DNA of 64,000 nucleotides. Origin: Glandiceps talaboti. Its lineage: Eukaryota; Hemichordata; Enteropneusta; Spengelidae. How positions within the stretch are numbered: position 1 is the stretch's first letter; the number at the start of each line of letters is the position of its first letter. Positions 22,166 through 35,242 of this stretch are shown here, piece after piece. The notes below the pieces were generated by a model. It made no database searches. It was not told the DNA's origin and saw nothing but the letters and a program-made list of their open reading frames with translations. Where the stretch lies: NCBI RefSeq assembly GCF_964340395.1, contig NC_135560.1, positions 2,415,501-2,479,500 on the forward strand, given 5' to 3'. Position numbers and translations under genes: made by a program.

Positions 22166-23699
22166 TCAAAGTGGATCAAAGCTACGGAACTACAAATAGG
22201 TTGAAGAGCTGCAAAGAATTTTATGTCGCACCTGTTCAACATTACTCAAATGTAATCTTATATTCCGGAACGATGAACGTTATCCGAACTTCTAGAATAT
22301 AAGAAATGACAAGATTTTCGTAAAGTTTTAAGGTCGTCTATTTTCTAAAGCGCCAGCTTTATATCTATTCATTAATATTCGAGTGCGCTGTACATACACC
22401 AGATTTAAAAGCATGATAAAACAAATAGCGCTAAAAACAATTAAAAAACATCAGTAATGAGCTTTAGTTCTCCAGGAATTACTACACCAAACGGTTCAAT
22501 CATCGTTGATTGTGTACATTGGCTTGATGTCCGTAAAAAAGTCGTGACAGATATGTACTTATGTTTAAATCACTTAATAGCACAAACTTTGTAGGATGCT
22601 GATTGAGGTTGGTACGATATTGATCTTGCATTCGTTAACGTTTAGTATTAGCTATTCTGTGATCTGCATCGGATACAAACTTAGTTTTTCATATCTTTGA
22701 CACCCTCATTTTACAGTTTGGACAATTTGGGGAATGACTACAATTTGTAACAAAGTTTTTACATTCAAATTACAATTTCTATTGACAATGTAGAAATATT
22801 GTTATGATTTAATGAGAAGAACTTCTAGAGTTTTAAATCAATCACTGACACATTGGCCGTTTTAAAATCGAATTGTAATCGTTGTGCGGGTAAAGTTTGT
22901 AAATCTGGTCCTGGAAGAGTCAGCCCGTGCTTTCCCGAGAGTGTCATAGAGGGCTCCCTTATTGTCGCCGTGTTGGACGTAGTTCAATTCAATGAGGACG
23001 CAGTGATCACGGCGCCCTCTGGAGAGGCAAAGCCAGTGCTGCGGAAAACGTCGCGGAGATGTGTTCGAATAGAAATTCGCGTTAACTAGCGATATTCTTC
23101 GAGACTTTCAGAAGTCGAACATAGTTGCTATGCACAACGAAAGTTGTCATATAAATAGAACGTGGAGATGTTGGACTGTTTTTGCAGTGATAGCAAACTT
23201 ACATGTCGTATATATCCACTTTTAATACCTCGAAAATGATTTTCTCCAGACGAGCTTCTTGGTCCATATTAAGAACATATACTCAAGGTAAGATAGAAAG
23301 TCTTTTCTTGTCAAATAAGATAACCAAATCTATATCTTTTTCAAGACTGAATTCACTCATGTTATTCTTCAAAATTGAGGTGTGTTGTTTTGACTATGCA
23401 TTCCTTTGATACAGATGATTAGTAATACCATAAAACCACCTTAGATATTGACGACAAAGAGAAGAAGACTAAATATTCACACACTCGTCATTCGTAGTTG
23501 AAACTAAATATAAGAATGTTCAACAGCATTGGCCAACACCTGATACTTATTTTCATTTCCATTACTAAAAGTGATCTCTGGTCTGTGTTTTCCATATGTA
23601 TATTAGCTATTGTCATCAAACAATAAAACAATTACACTTCTTACATCGAGAAGCTTAAGCGAAATCAAACATATTCGTTCCCCGCAAATAGTGAGCGCC
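22166..23699. other. No gene seen
   Basis: Short open frames only. The longest, 78 codons at 22853..23089 on the plus strand, has no recognisable motif. No repeat structure stands out. Confidence 0.5.
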
Positions 23700-23930
23700 C
23701 AATACAAACCATAGACATGCCAGGGGCTATTGGGAAATGATATACAACTGTATCATGACAAAGAGTATACAGGGATAACTTACAACAATGGTGTTGAACC
23801 CTAGTGAACCTATATACCATATGAAAGGTTGGAAAGTGGGCTATTATTTTATGCCAAATGTATGCTAATTATGTCATGAATATGCAAATTAGGTGTCATG
23901 ACGTCATGCAATCATGTTTCTACAAATGCT
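23700..23930. repeat. Fragment of a HINE-like tandem core
   Basis: Contains tatgctaattatgtcatgaa, tatgcaaattaggtgtcatg and acgtcatgcaatcatg, the kind of core phrase seen in the tandem-core elements of this window. No termini are seen. Confidence 0.4.
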
Positions 23931-24646
23931 GCAGCAAACAGTTTCTAAATTGTTTTCTTGTCCTATTCTTGGCATGACACCATGCCCACCCCTAAAAACT
24001 TGTTGGAGGATGAAAATTCATCAGAATAAAAGACAGAAAGTTAAAAGAGAATATCATGAGTTCACAAATGGTTCAAAAATTTCACCTGATGATGAGTCAT
24101 GAAATGTAAAAACCCTTTCCATGAAAGGTGGAATAGAGGTTCTGAGAAAACCGGGGTTGAAATAGCGAAATATGTAAGGAAGGACTTTCACAATGCCTTC
24201 GCTAGGCTTGGAGTTCATAGGACAGCTAGTATCTGCACCAACTGCCTTCGTATGGCTCCAACTTGCGACAAAAATTTACGCAGCACTTCAATAATGTTGC
24301 GTAGCGGAAAGTTCAGGTATGTACAAAAGAGGTTGTTTTTTATAACTCTGAGGGCGATGTATATAATATGACCTCTCACGTTTGACCGATGACCTTTTGC
24401 TTTCACTTGAAGTTGCTGAACTACATAGCCTTTGTTGTGCATGTGAACTGATAATATGTTGATATCCGGATCCCACTTGCAATTTGCAGTCTGTCTCTGT
24501 GTTGTAACATACATGTAGTCAGAAATTTTCTTTGTACTGACCGAGCCTCGTGCGGGATCCGGAGCATTCCTATTTGACGACCGTGGAAGGGATACAACAA
24601 ATAACATAAAGTCCTGCTTCAGGTATCTAAAGGTACCAAAAGTGGT

Positions 24647-24668
24647 AAAGTGCTCGATCGAGCACTTT
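24647..24668. repeat. 22-bp perfect palindrome
   Basis: Perfectly self-complementary around CTCGATCGAG. It lies in a locally GC-richer patch (24640..24780). Opposing open frames cross it, one of 173 codons on the minus strand (24736..24215) without a recognisable domain. Confidence 0.9.
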
Positions 24669-25589
24669 GCTAAAAACAAAAACAGCGAAGTGCGCGTATG
24701 GCGCCTCCAACGCCCAGTCTCAATTCTAGCCTCCATTTTGACAGCTGTCCGAAGACGTCAAATAACGCACTCCCATATACAGTCGAAAACTTCGAATATT
24801 TTAGGAAGAAGAAACATTTTGTTCCGCGTGCGTCACAGACTTCATACTGGAGATTTAATGGCAGTGACATTTGTAACATGACAAGAAATAATATAAAAGG
24901 AAAACTGAATTTCTTGGTGTGTACGTGTCTAGATGCGAGAGCGAAGATTTTTCTTGATCGTTGATTTCAACCGAAAATAAAGTCTGGGTGTAAGTTTATA
25001 TTATGTTCACTATATTTCTATTGAATAGATTCACTTCTTTCGGTATCATCAGATCGTTAATAGATGACAAAAAATATTGCTATCGAAAACATAAGTTCGA
25101 AAACATTCGTGTGAACAATTTTAATTAACGCTTCATTGCTGTTAATATTTTGATAGAAATCTATAAATAACCCGTTACTTCGTGAACTGGATTGCATATC
25201 ATTAATAAAAGTAAGAAATACAGATGACGACCGTTCGAGAAATAGCGATAGGAAATGATTTATACGAGAAAGGTACGTTGTGGGAGCTCATAGGCAGGGT
25301 TGTGATAAGTGGGAACGACTATAGTATGTCTTAATATAAAAGTACATCGCAAGTGAACATGGAATGCATCCCAAAAATAGAGTGCATATATTATCAAACT
25401 TAGCTTTTTAGAATCCAGCTTGGCTGCCAAATCCTGTGTTAACCATCTACGATCCGGGGAAAGAAAGGGGTATCGGTTTGTTTAAAAACAAACACAATGA
25501 CCCCCACATTTATTTTGTCATTTCAGAGAGAGGAGAAATGTTACAGATTTTTACATAATAAATGTGTCCCCGAAGGCGCGCTCTACCTC

Positions 25590-26117
25590 GTGTACACGAT
25601 GCAACTCATGAAGCAATTCGTCGCATGCGACGAGGCTTGCAACTGCGACGGAGCGCGTACACGATGCAACTAGTTGCATGGTGAGTCGCAAGAGCTAAAC
25701 TGTTGCACATGCGTTGATATATAAAAATTACAGGTCATCGAGGTCAAGTCTTCTAGCGGCAGGAATTTGGCAAAAATGCTATGAAATTGCTAATATTTAC
25801 GAATAAAAAGACTGAAAACTTGTTGAGGTATCAATAGTAAAACTCTATTCAATTCGAAGTTCGTTTATGGCGATGTTGATCTTTCCGATGTCGCTACTTG
25901 CATTCAAGTTGGAAATAAATGATATTCAGCGGAAATCAAGCATTCATAGACATTGCATACTATTTATAAGTGGTAATCGTGGTGATAAATCGAAATTATA
26001 TTTAAAAAAATACTTGCTGAAATAGAATATTTATACTAAAAACATGGCGGCCATAAAATTGAACATCATTTGACAAGTAGGTATATGTCAAAGGTTATTA
26101 CTTGCGACGCGACGAAG
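25590..26117. repeat. Degenerate copies of a TACACGATGCAA repeat
   Basis: Near 25594..25720 the phrases tacacgatgcaact, gtcgcatgcgac and agttgcatggtgagtcgc recur. They match the termini and body of the complete element at 26119..26298. Probably fragments of the same MITE family, separated by plain AT-rich sequence. Confidence 0.55.
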
Positions 26118-26118
26118 T

Positions 26119-26298
26119 GGTTACACGGTGCAACTCACGAAGCAACTTGCGACGCGTCGCAAGGAAACCGACATGTCGGTTTCCTTGCGACGCACCTTGC
26201 AACGTCGCAAGACCCTGCGACGAGGCGAGTACACGATGCAATTTGTCGCATGCGACGAATTGCATGGTGCGTTGCTAGTCGAGTTGCATCGTGTAACC
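26119..26298. mobile_element. MITE with TTACACGATGCAAC-type inverted ends
   Basis: GGTTACACGGTGCAACTC at 26119..26136 pairs with GAGTTGCATCGTGTAACC at 26281..26298 with one mismatch. The interior is rich in TTGCGACG/CGTCGCAA and centres on a 40-bp perfect palindrome at 26154..26193. gggcctta follows the right end. Size and termini fit a small DNA-transposon derivative, perhaps PIF/Harbinger-like; the superfamily is a guess. Confidence 0.6.
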
Positions 26299-26309
26299 GG
26301 GCCTTAAGT

Positions 26310-28951
26310 CACCAACAATTAATGTTATGACATGATTTTGCACAATATTCTTTTTCTACTACTTCATGGATTAGAATGAAAATAAGCACACAGGTGATTA
26401 TACTGAAAGATGGATACTGGATAAAGATTCAAATTTATTTCAAGACGTTACGATTGATATATCTTTCCCGCTCTAAAATAGACATGGTCCAAGAAATACT
26501 GAGTTAGGCTGCTAGTCCTTGTTTACTGAGTAGATTGCAGATTCTGAAGTATAGCCCCAACCACAGGCACTAGTTTCCCGAGATATGTATCAGAATGTTT
26601 CTATCAAAATACAATGAAATGTCGATAATATCGATGATATTGACGTGTTTTAGCCAATTGTATATGAAAGGGGTAAAATAATAACACTTGTTTCTGTGAT
26701 CGCGCAAGTCCACCCACCGCGAGATATTGACAAGGCATATGTTTGCAACAGAACACACAACCCCCGGGACACAACCGTACGGCAACGTGAACTTTCAACC
26801 GGCCGTTTTACTCGGCAAACATTTGATAAACTTCAGATAAATCGTGTCGTTGTTACAATCGGCCAAAGATATCGACCGATTTCTGACGCCATGTAGGAGA
26901 ATTGGAGCAAATAAATTCTTTCTAACTACCTTCCATGAATGTGTCTGGTTGGATATCGCCGATAACAGCACGCTCCATAAACATTGATATCCAATCACGT
27001 TCATTTGAAATACGCAAATCATACATTTTATTCCATCCTATGTGACTTAGTCCAAACACAGATACTTTCAGGCAGACACCAACCAAATTCATGGACACTG
27101 ATACAGACGTTCGCTCACATACAATTTTAGGGACTTTCAACACATACCCGTCGTCCAAATTCACAATAACTTTTGAGACAAACGCTCACAAACCAAATTT
27201 ATGAACTTTCAAACATTATCATACTTTCATACAGACACTCGTGGACTATAAAATATAAATAATCTATACGTGAAATTTCCGACATGCTCGTCCGGTAGTG
27301 TTCTGGCGAATTACCTAACAAAATCTTCCGATTTTGATTCGAAACAGCGAGTGTCGCACAATGTGTGAAACCAAGTTTTGAGGTAAATAGCAAATATGAC
27401 GATTTACTAAAAAAAATTATTGAATACTACATGAAACCTGTGTCTTACCCCATCATGTCAGATCTAGACACACCGTTCCTGAACAAAAACTCTCGAGTTT
27501 AGGAGTCGATCATGCGCCACACGACCACGTACATGGTCAAATATGCATGGTCAAACGTCATATCAAAAGATGGTGTTGGTAACTGAGGATCTCATTTCTT
27601 TTTCACCCTGAAAAAAACGGCATCATTTCATTTTCTAAAAATAACATGTACATTTTCGTGAGTTCGAGTCTTGAGTGATCTGGCGCTTTGTAGATCTTAC
27701 TTGCGTCCTCTCCCCCATTGCCTTGAAATATTACGTGTCTAATGTCTGATTGAGATACACATTCAGACATCGGTTGTATAATGTACTAGTATTTTATTTT
27801 ATTTTATAACTTGACTATAAACATATGGTGAGCTTCCCATTACAGTTGTAATATTGCCTGGAAATTTCACTGAAAACGTTGTGCCACAACCTTGTCAACA
27901 CGAGTCCGGGGGTCCTGCACGCTCATAAGGTAATTGAATATGCGGTCTATACTTCAACAACGATACTGACGTCGGTCACGTCCGGCACACTTTGATCAAG
28001 ACTGGTTGTGCTTTGTTGTAAATAGAGTACAGTACTTTGGTGAATGTTCAACCCTGAACTAGGCCTGATTCATGTTAGGCTGAAAAAATATCTATATATT
28101 TGTTTTTGGAAAAAGATTTTGATGATCACTACATTTGTAGACATATGACTTGTTTGACGACTCGTTTAATAATTGGATACGAGGGGTGACACACCTACGA
28201 GTGATATGTACTATTTTGTCTTTTTCATTTGTGTGATATTTGGAATTGTTTTCTTGACAGGCTGATCGCAAACGAAAGGAGACCCATGAAGAATCTCCAG
28301 CTACATGTATAGATATCGACTATAGTACACAGTCACAGATAGTCATATGATATAGTAAGCTAAGTAAGGTCAGGCCGTTTACATTATATAAACAGCTAGA
28401 ATTCCACATGTAGATTACAGGACATGCCTGTAACAGACCTCCTGCACCTCCTAAAACAGGGTATGTGAAAAAAGTGATGTTATATAGGGTCTATACATCT
28501 GGTAAGATTTCATAGCTGTACTAATAGACATGTGACATCTAGCATATTAGATGGAAAATTATGACTACTGTGATCTGTTTGAAAACTTTCATGTACAAAT
28601 GCAGTACATGGTCTGTACATTTCTGTACATCTTCTCATTTCAACAACTGGTTATCATATTGTACTGACAATGACATCATAACAGATGATATTGTACACGT
28701 TAACTATTAACAGTTATATCCTCATAGAGATTATGTATATATTTTATCAACAATCATATTATATTGTGTCTGAAAATATCATTGTAGATGTATCTCACAA
28801 AATATGTTCATAGTAAACTGTTCATTAATGATATATTCAGTTATACTTACAACTAATGTCAACTAAATAATGAAATGACAACTTTTACATATATACATAC
28901 TGTACAAGAAATTAAAGTTAGCAACAACTTTTGTTCTTATCTCTGTTGAAG
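26310..28951. other. No gene seen
   Basis: Open frames of up to 86 codons on both strands without recognisable motifs. Possible upstream exons of the plus-strand gene starting at 28952 may lie here (for example a short acceptor/donor pair near 28430..28462), but the evidence is too weak to call. Confidence 0.4.
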
Positions 28952-29065
28952 AATGTAGCTGACCATGACTTTCAAAAAAAGAAGTTTTTGGTTCAGTCAA
29001 CTAAAAAAGTTGGATGTCCAGCAAAGGTCACCATGCGACATATTGTTAAATTCCCACAACATAAG
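28952..29065 (+). CDS. MULE/SWIM-type gene, zinc-binding N-terminal exon
   Basis: A 114-bp exon with acceptor tctctgttgaag and donor AAG/GTAAAG, phase 0 at both ends. It encodes FLVQSTKKVGCPAKVTMRHI and FPQHK. The pattern STKKxGCPAK, then a hydrophobic strand and FP, is typical of the FAR1/FLYWCH-like N-terminal region of MULE-transposase-derived proteins that are abundant in marine invertebrates. It is followed in phase by 29732..29872. Earlier exons and the start codon were not found. Confidence 0.6.
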
Positions 29066-29731
29066 GTAAAGTTACATTACATACAAAAAAAACCCTGCAA
29101 TCAAGTCAACACCAATTATTATATTATTTCAAAATTACAATCAATTTCAATTGTAAAGATATTGTTATAAGATCATCATTGTATTAGTGGTGGTTAATAT
29201 ATTAAAGAAGAAATTATAAATGACTTCACTTCCAGTCTCAAATATAAGAAATCCTGAAAATATTGAGAACAAAATTTATTATTTGCCCTTTTCCCTGTGT
29301 GCTATTATATACATGAACACACATCAATTACCAGTATGTATTGTATATCCATTACAAGATGCATATAGGTACTTGATTCCAATGAGTTGTTCATATTTAC
29401 AGCTTCATGATACTTTACTCCCAGTTGGCAAACTAAGATTTTGGATAAGTCATAGTAATTCAGTTTGTGCTGAATTTGTACCATCATACAAGTGATAGTG
29501 TTTCAGTTTGTTTGCTAGGATAGACAAACTTCCTTCTTATTTTTGATGTACTTGGTGGAACTCTTTGTTTGTGTATGAAATTTTTGTATACAAACCTTCC
29601 CTTTGACTTTGGTAGTACTAATTGAGCCATTTACGTGATATTGGTTAAAAATTTGACAAATCACTTTCCACGCACTTTGTTAGATAAGACAATGATAGTT
29701 ATTAATGAATGACTATTAATTATTTATTTAG

Positions 29732-29872
29732 ATACCTTCTAACAAAACATGGCATAAGAGTATGGTTTCAAGGACACTAAAACAAGAAATAAGCATTATT
29801 CCAGAACATGAAACAGCCATACATATTACTTTACCACATGACGAAGATCATAAATACCACCTGACTGGCGAG
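29732..29872 (+). CDS. MULE/SWIM-type gene, second visible exon
   Basis: A 141-bp exon, phase 0 at both ends (acceptor ttatttattta-g, donor GAG/GTAATG). It encodes IPSNKTWHKSMVSRTLKQEI and ends with LPHDEDHKYHLTGE. The ending x(L)P..xxH.yH.tG and its position before the next exon match this protein family. Confidence 0.6.
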
Positions 29873-30526
29873 GTAATGAAATTCTCCTAGATCTTCTGTA
29901 TTATTTTAAAAGTCTTGTTTACAATCTCACTCTACTATGGCACTGCTGAAATGTGTAACACATCTTGACTACCATATCCATATTTGATACATGTAGGTCA
30001 TTTCACAGATTCAATAATTTGACTTTATCTCTGAAAGTAAATAAATAATATGAGGTTATTACCTGGTATAACATCGTTGTTCATTGTTGTATGGATATTT
30101 TCCTCAAAATTTACTTGTTTTAAAAAATCCAAATTGTTGTGGCCATACGCAATATTTTAATCAGAAAAGTGTTTTCTGATCATGTTTACCAAAAATATCA
30201 GGACGTTTAACATTCCATATCAGAAGTAATATTTTATGTTAAACGTCATCAAGAATGATTGAACTGGACATAGCCTTATAACTTATAAGGTTATACATTG
30301 CATTATATCACCTCTCCATTCATTTTTTTTTGGCGTGTGAGCCATTTCTGCAAAATGATAGACATGAGACATTGCAGAAATGGCAGAAATTGTGTAACGA
30401 CAAATGAAGCGGTGGTATCAGGTAATAAATGATATATCATATTCCTGTTTTCAATGGAGTAATTAAGTGATGATGGAGTAGTGGTCTACACATTATGGCA
30501 CTGACCAAAATCAACTCTGTACTTTT

Positions 30527-32150
30527 TTAAGTTGGTGGAATAAAGATTCTCTTCACTAAAATACAATATATACAACAAGAAGTCATATTGCTAATTTCTA
30601 TATCCCCACCATCTTCACAAAGGGTGAAACCTTTCAATTTACAAGAGTGTCTCTCAAAACCTTGTTTAATGATATGTTTCCATACAACTGGAATAGCTGA
30701 TAAAAGACTTCTCCATTGTAAAAAATACCTGTTAGAAAGTCCTCTCAGGATAAATACATTGAAAGGAATAATTGTACCATCTGTATTAAAGAGATTGCTT
30801 ACCATACAAATATTACAATCAAAGAAGTGCTTATAAAAACATGGCTTATTATCTATGTGAATGTGGCGATTATTCACAATACATTGCTGTAGGGGACTTA
30901 CAATATCAGGGTTAATGAAGTTAAAATATCATATAAACATATCTTTATAGAATCTAGGAATGTTCTTTGCCTTATTTATAAACTTTTGATCAACATTGCA
31001 ATGAAAGATTACCTCACCTCCACCATATGGAGACATGAAAGCATCAAAAATTACTTTCCAAGGTGAGGAAGAAGTACTGTTGTACATATTAACCCATTTA
31101 ATCTTTTGAGCATCGAACATGGATTTCACATCAACCATTTTTAAACCACCTTTGTCCAAATCACCAATGATCATACTCTTTTTGACAAAGCCTTTACCAC
31201 CATTCACTAAAAATTACCTTATTAATTTCCTGAATAATTTTATCAGGGATATGAATAACAGAGGACAAATAAATAAATTTGGACAGTGTGAATGTTTTAA
31301 TCAATAGGATTTTACCATAGGCGTTAAATTTCTTAATTTCCAAATATTGAGAGTTGTTCTAATCTGTTGAATCTTTGATGTGAAATTCATGTTCTCGGCT
31401 GTAGCACAGTCGTATGAAAAGTAAACACCTAATGCTTTAGTAGTAGGTTCTGTTGGCCACTTAACATTAAAAGGTTTATCAGTACAATTTCTTTTCGAAC
31501 CCAGCCACAAACATTGAGATTTGGATACATTTAACTTTAACCCGGAAACCTTGGAAAAATTTTCAAGAACATGTAACATCTGATTCGCAGATTGTTCTCC
31601 ATCTAAAACACAAGTAGTATCTGAACGTTATTATAGTGAAGCACTTGAGATAAACGATAGTGAATGGAGTAATATATATATAATGCCATTTAAGTCTTCC
31701 TATGATGTGCATACAAGAATTTTTCAATTTAAAATTAATCTCAACTGCTTAATGACAAATACTAGATTATACAAGATGAAACTTATTGATAGTGAATTGT
31801 GTTCCTTCTGTAATACTTTTTGTGAAATTTTGGAGCAGTTTTGGGATTGTACACACGTCAGTAATATCTGGAAAGACTTTAATACATGGTATAAAACATA
31901 CTTCAATACTGATGTAGAACTCAACTACAAGAACATCATCTTGGGATTCGGGTCAGACCCACTGTTAAGGCAAGGCTACACCATCATTTTTGGGCATTTT
32001 GGAGTCTCTAACAATATTTCAGATTTAACTTGTTTCAACTAGAACATTATCATATCTTCCAGATTCAATACTTTTTCAGTACAAGATAAGTTGATTTAAT
32101 GTGTAAATTTTTAAGGGAATAATAAAAAAACAAAAACAAAAACAAAAAAA
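30527..32150. mobile_element. Twin-primed (5'-inverted) L1/Tx1-type LINE in an intron
   Basis: The left part, 31620..30527, is coding on the minus strand: it starts at the reverse transcriptase active-site region (TTCVLDGEQ), continues LENFSKVSGLKLNVSKSQCL, then MNGGKGFVKKSMIIGDLDKGGLKMVDV, and ends ...VKRIFIPPT. The right part, 31620..32042, is coding on the plus strand: YYSEALEINDSEWSNIY, MPFKSSYDVHTRIFQFKINL, CSFCNTFCEILEQFWDCTHV. The plus-strand part continues the protein from where the minus-strand part stops. An A-rich tail lies at 32115..32152. This is the classic twin-priming product. It sits in the intron between exons 29732..29872 and 32348..33010. Confidence 0.8.
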
Positions 32151-32347
32151 CCCCTACTTTTTCTATATTGAGCAAAATTACTATATTTGATATATGATAC
32201 AAACATAAAATCAAACTTTTTGTGGATAGAAATTCTGTTGTAAATATAGTTATGCTACAAAAGATGAGCATCTGAATATTCAATACAATGGTATGACGTG
32301 ACATGAAATATGAGATGACAAAATCCATTATTTTTCATAGAATGCAG

Positions 32348-33010
32348 AAATCACATATTAGAGTCATCAACAAGATTGTCAGCCTTGTGCACGAGGGTGT
32401 TACTAGGGTTTCTGAAATGAAACGCCACATCAATCATTATGTCAAAACAGACATATTTAAGGAGGAAACGTCGCCCAAGACCAGCAATAGACGTTTCTTC
32501 CCTACAACTAGTCATATCCATAACCATAGTTATAAGACTCGGATGAAGGATGTTAAATCAAAGATCGATGCAGAAAACCTTGCTGAGAAGATAGATGAAT
32601 GGAAGTTAATCAACACTGACGACAATTATTTTTATCACAAAGGCAGTAACTCAGAGTCCAATGATGATGACAAATAAAATAGATGACGAAGTCACACTAT
32701 GTGGTACTGATGGGCTTCTATTCATACATCAAACCAAATGGCAGAGGGAATTGCTGAAAAAGTATGGAAATGAAATTGTACTTTTGGATACTACAAACAA
32801 GACAACAAAATATGCCCTTCCACTTTTCTTTTTAAGTACAAAGACAAACGTCAATTATTCGATTGTTGGATCCTTTGTACTAGAATATGAAGATTCAAAA
32901 TCTATCAGTGAAGCATTGAATATAATAAAATCCTGGAATTCTGAATGGAACCCATTTCATGGTTGATTTTTCTGATGCAGAAATAAATGCATTGGAAAAT
33001 GTTTTTCCTG
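32348..33010 (+). pseudogene. MULE transposase domain exon with two frame breaks
   Basis: Acceptor catagaatgcag; donor CCTG/GTAAGT. After KSHIRVINKIVSLVHEGVTR and HYVKTDIF it reads ...DDDK in one frame, shifts near 32676, then VTLCGTDGLLFIHQ, LLDTTNKTTKYALPLFFLS and SISEALNIIKSWNSEWNP, and shifts again near 32955 to FMVDFSDAEINALENVFP. This is the MULE-type RNase-H-like transposase fold: first Asp in LLDTT, second in MVDFSDAEI. Each break is a one-base length change in a run of three A or three T, so either the gene is freshly broken or the assembly has homopolymer errors. The third acidic residue is not found. Confidence 0.65.
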
Positions 33011-33072
33011 GTAAGTAAAGAAATTGCATTTTCACCTCCTATGTGAGAGTGTTATGTTACGCTTCTGCTTCA

Positions 33073-33567
33073 GTGTGTGTGTTTGTCTGTCTGTGTAAAC
33101 ATTTTATTGCCATATTTCATCACATGGATTGTACTTGGGATGACATATCACCTTTATACAGGAACAGTCCCTATTCTACACTCGACTTATCAGCCACAAT
33201 AAGTCAGCAAAATAAACCACAACCACCACCACCACAACAACTCCAAAGACTCACTTTGAAAGTGGAACAAGGGATATGTACCAACCAAAACAAACTTCCA
33301 CTGCAAAATCCCCCAGATGGTACAGCTCCAACTAACCGTAACAGGTTAGCAGCATCCTGCGGTGAGCATCTCGACACTTTGAAGAACATGACATATATCC
33401 TTACTAATGAAGAAGCTCTAGACAGTGCCAACAGAAAATATCAGCGCTACGTGAAGAACTGAAGAGAAAGCTGCCAAGGGACAGCATTGATGGCCTGCCA
33501 TTGGAGTCAAACACAAAATTACCAAAGCAAAGGAAAAGAAAATACAAGAGTACACAAAGTAATTCAG
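33073..33567 (+). pseudogene. SWIM-end and C-terminal exon of the MULE-type gene
   Basis: Likely acceptor gcttctgcttcag at 33072; donor TCAG/GTAAAA. It reads CLCKHFIAIFHHMDCTW, where CKH is the last part of a SWIM zinc finger (CxC...CxH), followed by DISPLYRNSPYSTLDLS. Then come a Pro/Gln-rich segment and a coiled segment that changes frame at the AAAA run near 33434, giving SALREELKRKLPRDSIDG and LPKQRKRKYKSTQS. The first SWIM cysteine pair and the end of the MULE domain are missing between 33010 and 33073, so an exon has been lost or lies in unread sequence. Confidence 0.5.
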
Positions 33568-34000
33568 GTAAAACCAAATAAAAAATAGTGTGTTTCAGAA
33601 CAACCTTAGATTTAGCCATATCTGATCTTGTCAAGTCAAGTGGTAAAACCATTGATTGTTTACAGCGTATAAGTGTTTGAAAAGAGAATAAAAGATGGAA
33701 CCCCCATTCTGTACTCCAAAGGAGAAATATGGACCCATTGCATTATCGAGAGATCAAGTTGTATTTCAGTTTGTGAACAGGGCTGTAGAGGACATTTTGC
33801 TTTCTAAATTAAAGGGGCCTGCATGAGTGCACCCCACACTCCCTTAACAGTCACAACTTTCATGGAATAATTGTCACTGTGTGTGTTTCGAACAAAAGTT
33901 TAATTTGCTAGAATAGTTTAGCAACACAGATGGATTTAAATTTAGTAGATCTATTTAAGAAATTAGTCGTTAATAAACTACTTTGTTTTGTTGAATATAG

Positions 34001-34023
34001 GGAAGAAAAGGAAGGTCCAATAG
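34001..34023 (+). CDS. Probable terminal exon (GKKRKVQ, stop)
   Basis: Acceptor ttgttgaatatag at 34000. In the phase demanded by the previous exon (one base carried over) it encodes GKKRKVQ and then TAG. GKKRKV is a monopartite nuclear-localisation-like motif, a sensible end for a transposase-derived nuclear protein. Short, so tentative. Confidence 0.35.
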
Positions 34024-34289
34024 TCTGGTGAAACAGGTCACAAAAGTCATCATCTATTGTTTACAGATAAAGAGTATCCACTTAGCAATTTGTGTCGACT
34101 CCAAGACTTGTTTGTGTTTCGCAATGTGTGGACTTACACCTAGTAACTCTTTTTATTTTACTCTTTCTATATTATCTGCCTAATATCTCAATACAGATAA
34201 CTAAGAGGATTTCCATAATGCTTTGTCTCTTTTATCTATAGCAACAATTATCAGTAACAAAGAGATGGTTTCAAACCCAACTAATGGAG

Positions 34290-35242
34290 CAAAACATGCA
34301 TCATCATCAAGGCAAGGGTGTGTACTCCTCCCCATGAACTCATCATCACCATCATCAAGGCAAAGGTATGTACTCCTCCCCATGAACTCATCATTTCATC
34401 AAGGCAAGGGTGTGTACTCCTCCCCATGAACTCATCATCATTTCATCAAGGCAAAGGTATGTACTCCTCCCCATGAACTCATCATTTCATCAAGGCAAGG
34501 GTATGTACTCCTCCCCATGAACTCATCATTTCATCAAGGCAAGGGTATGTACTCCTCCCCATGAACTCATCATTTCATCAAGGCAAGGGTATGTACTCCT
34601 CCCCATGAACTCATCATTTCATCAAGGCAAGGGTGTGTACTCCTCCCCATGAACTCATCATTTCATCAAGGCAAGGGTGTGTACTCCTCCCCATGAACTC
34701 ATCATCATTTCATCAAGGCAAGGGTATGTACTCCTCCCCATGAACTCATCATTTCATCAAGGCAAGGGTATGTACTCCTCCCCATGAACTTATCATTTCA
34801 TCAAGGCAAGGGTATGTACTCCTCCCCATGAACTCATCATCACCATCATCAAGGCAAGGGTATGTACTCCTCCCCATGAACTCATCATTTCATCAAGGCA
34901 AGGGTTTGTACTCCTCCCCATGAACTCATCATCATTTCATCAAGGCAAGGGTATGTACTCCTCCCCATGAACTTATCATTTCATCAAGGCAAGGGTGTGT
35001 ACTCCTCCCCATGAACTTATCATTTCATCAAGGCAAGGGTGTGTACTCCTTCCCATGAACTTATCATTTCATCAAGGCAAGGGTGTGTACTCCTTCCCAT
35101 GAACTCATCATCATTTCATCAAGGCAAGGGTGTGTACTCCTCCCCATGAACTAATCATTTCATCAAGGCAAGGGTGTGTACTCCTTCCCATGAACTTATC
35201 ATTTCATCAAGGCAAGGGTGTGTACTCCTTCCCATGAACTCA
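34290..35242. repeat. 44/47-bp minisatellite, about 21 copies
   Basis: Unit aaggcaagggtatgtactcc tccccatgaactcatcatttcatc with a 3-bp (cat) length variant and g/a, c/t variants. No long open frame runs through it. It is followed by an (ATT)n tract at 35276..35302. Confidence 0.95.

Noticed and set aside
24215-24736. 173-codon minus-strand open frame
   Set aside because: No recognisable motif, no supporting splice context, and several other frames are open here.
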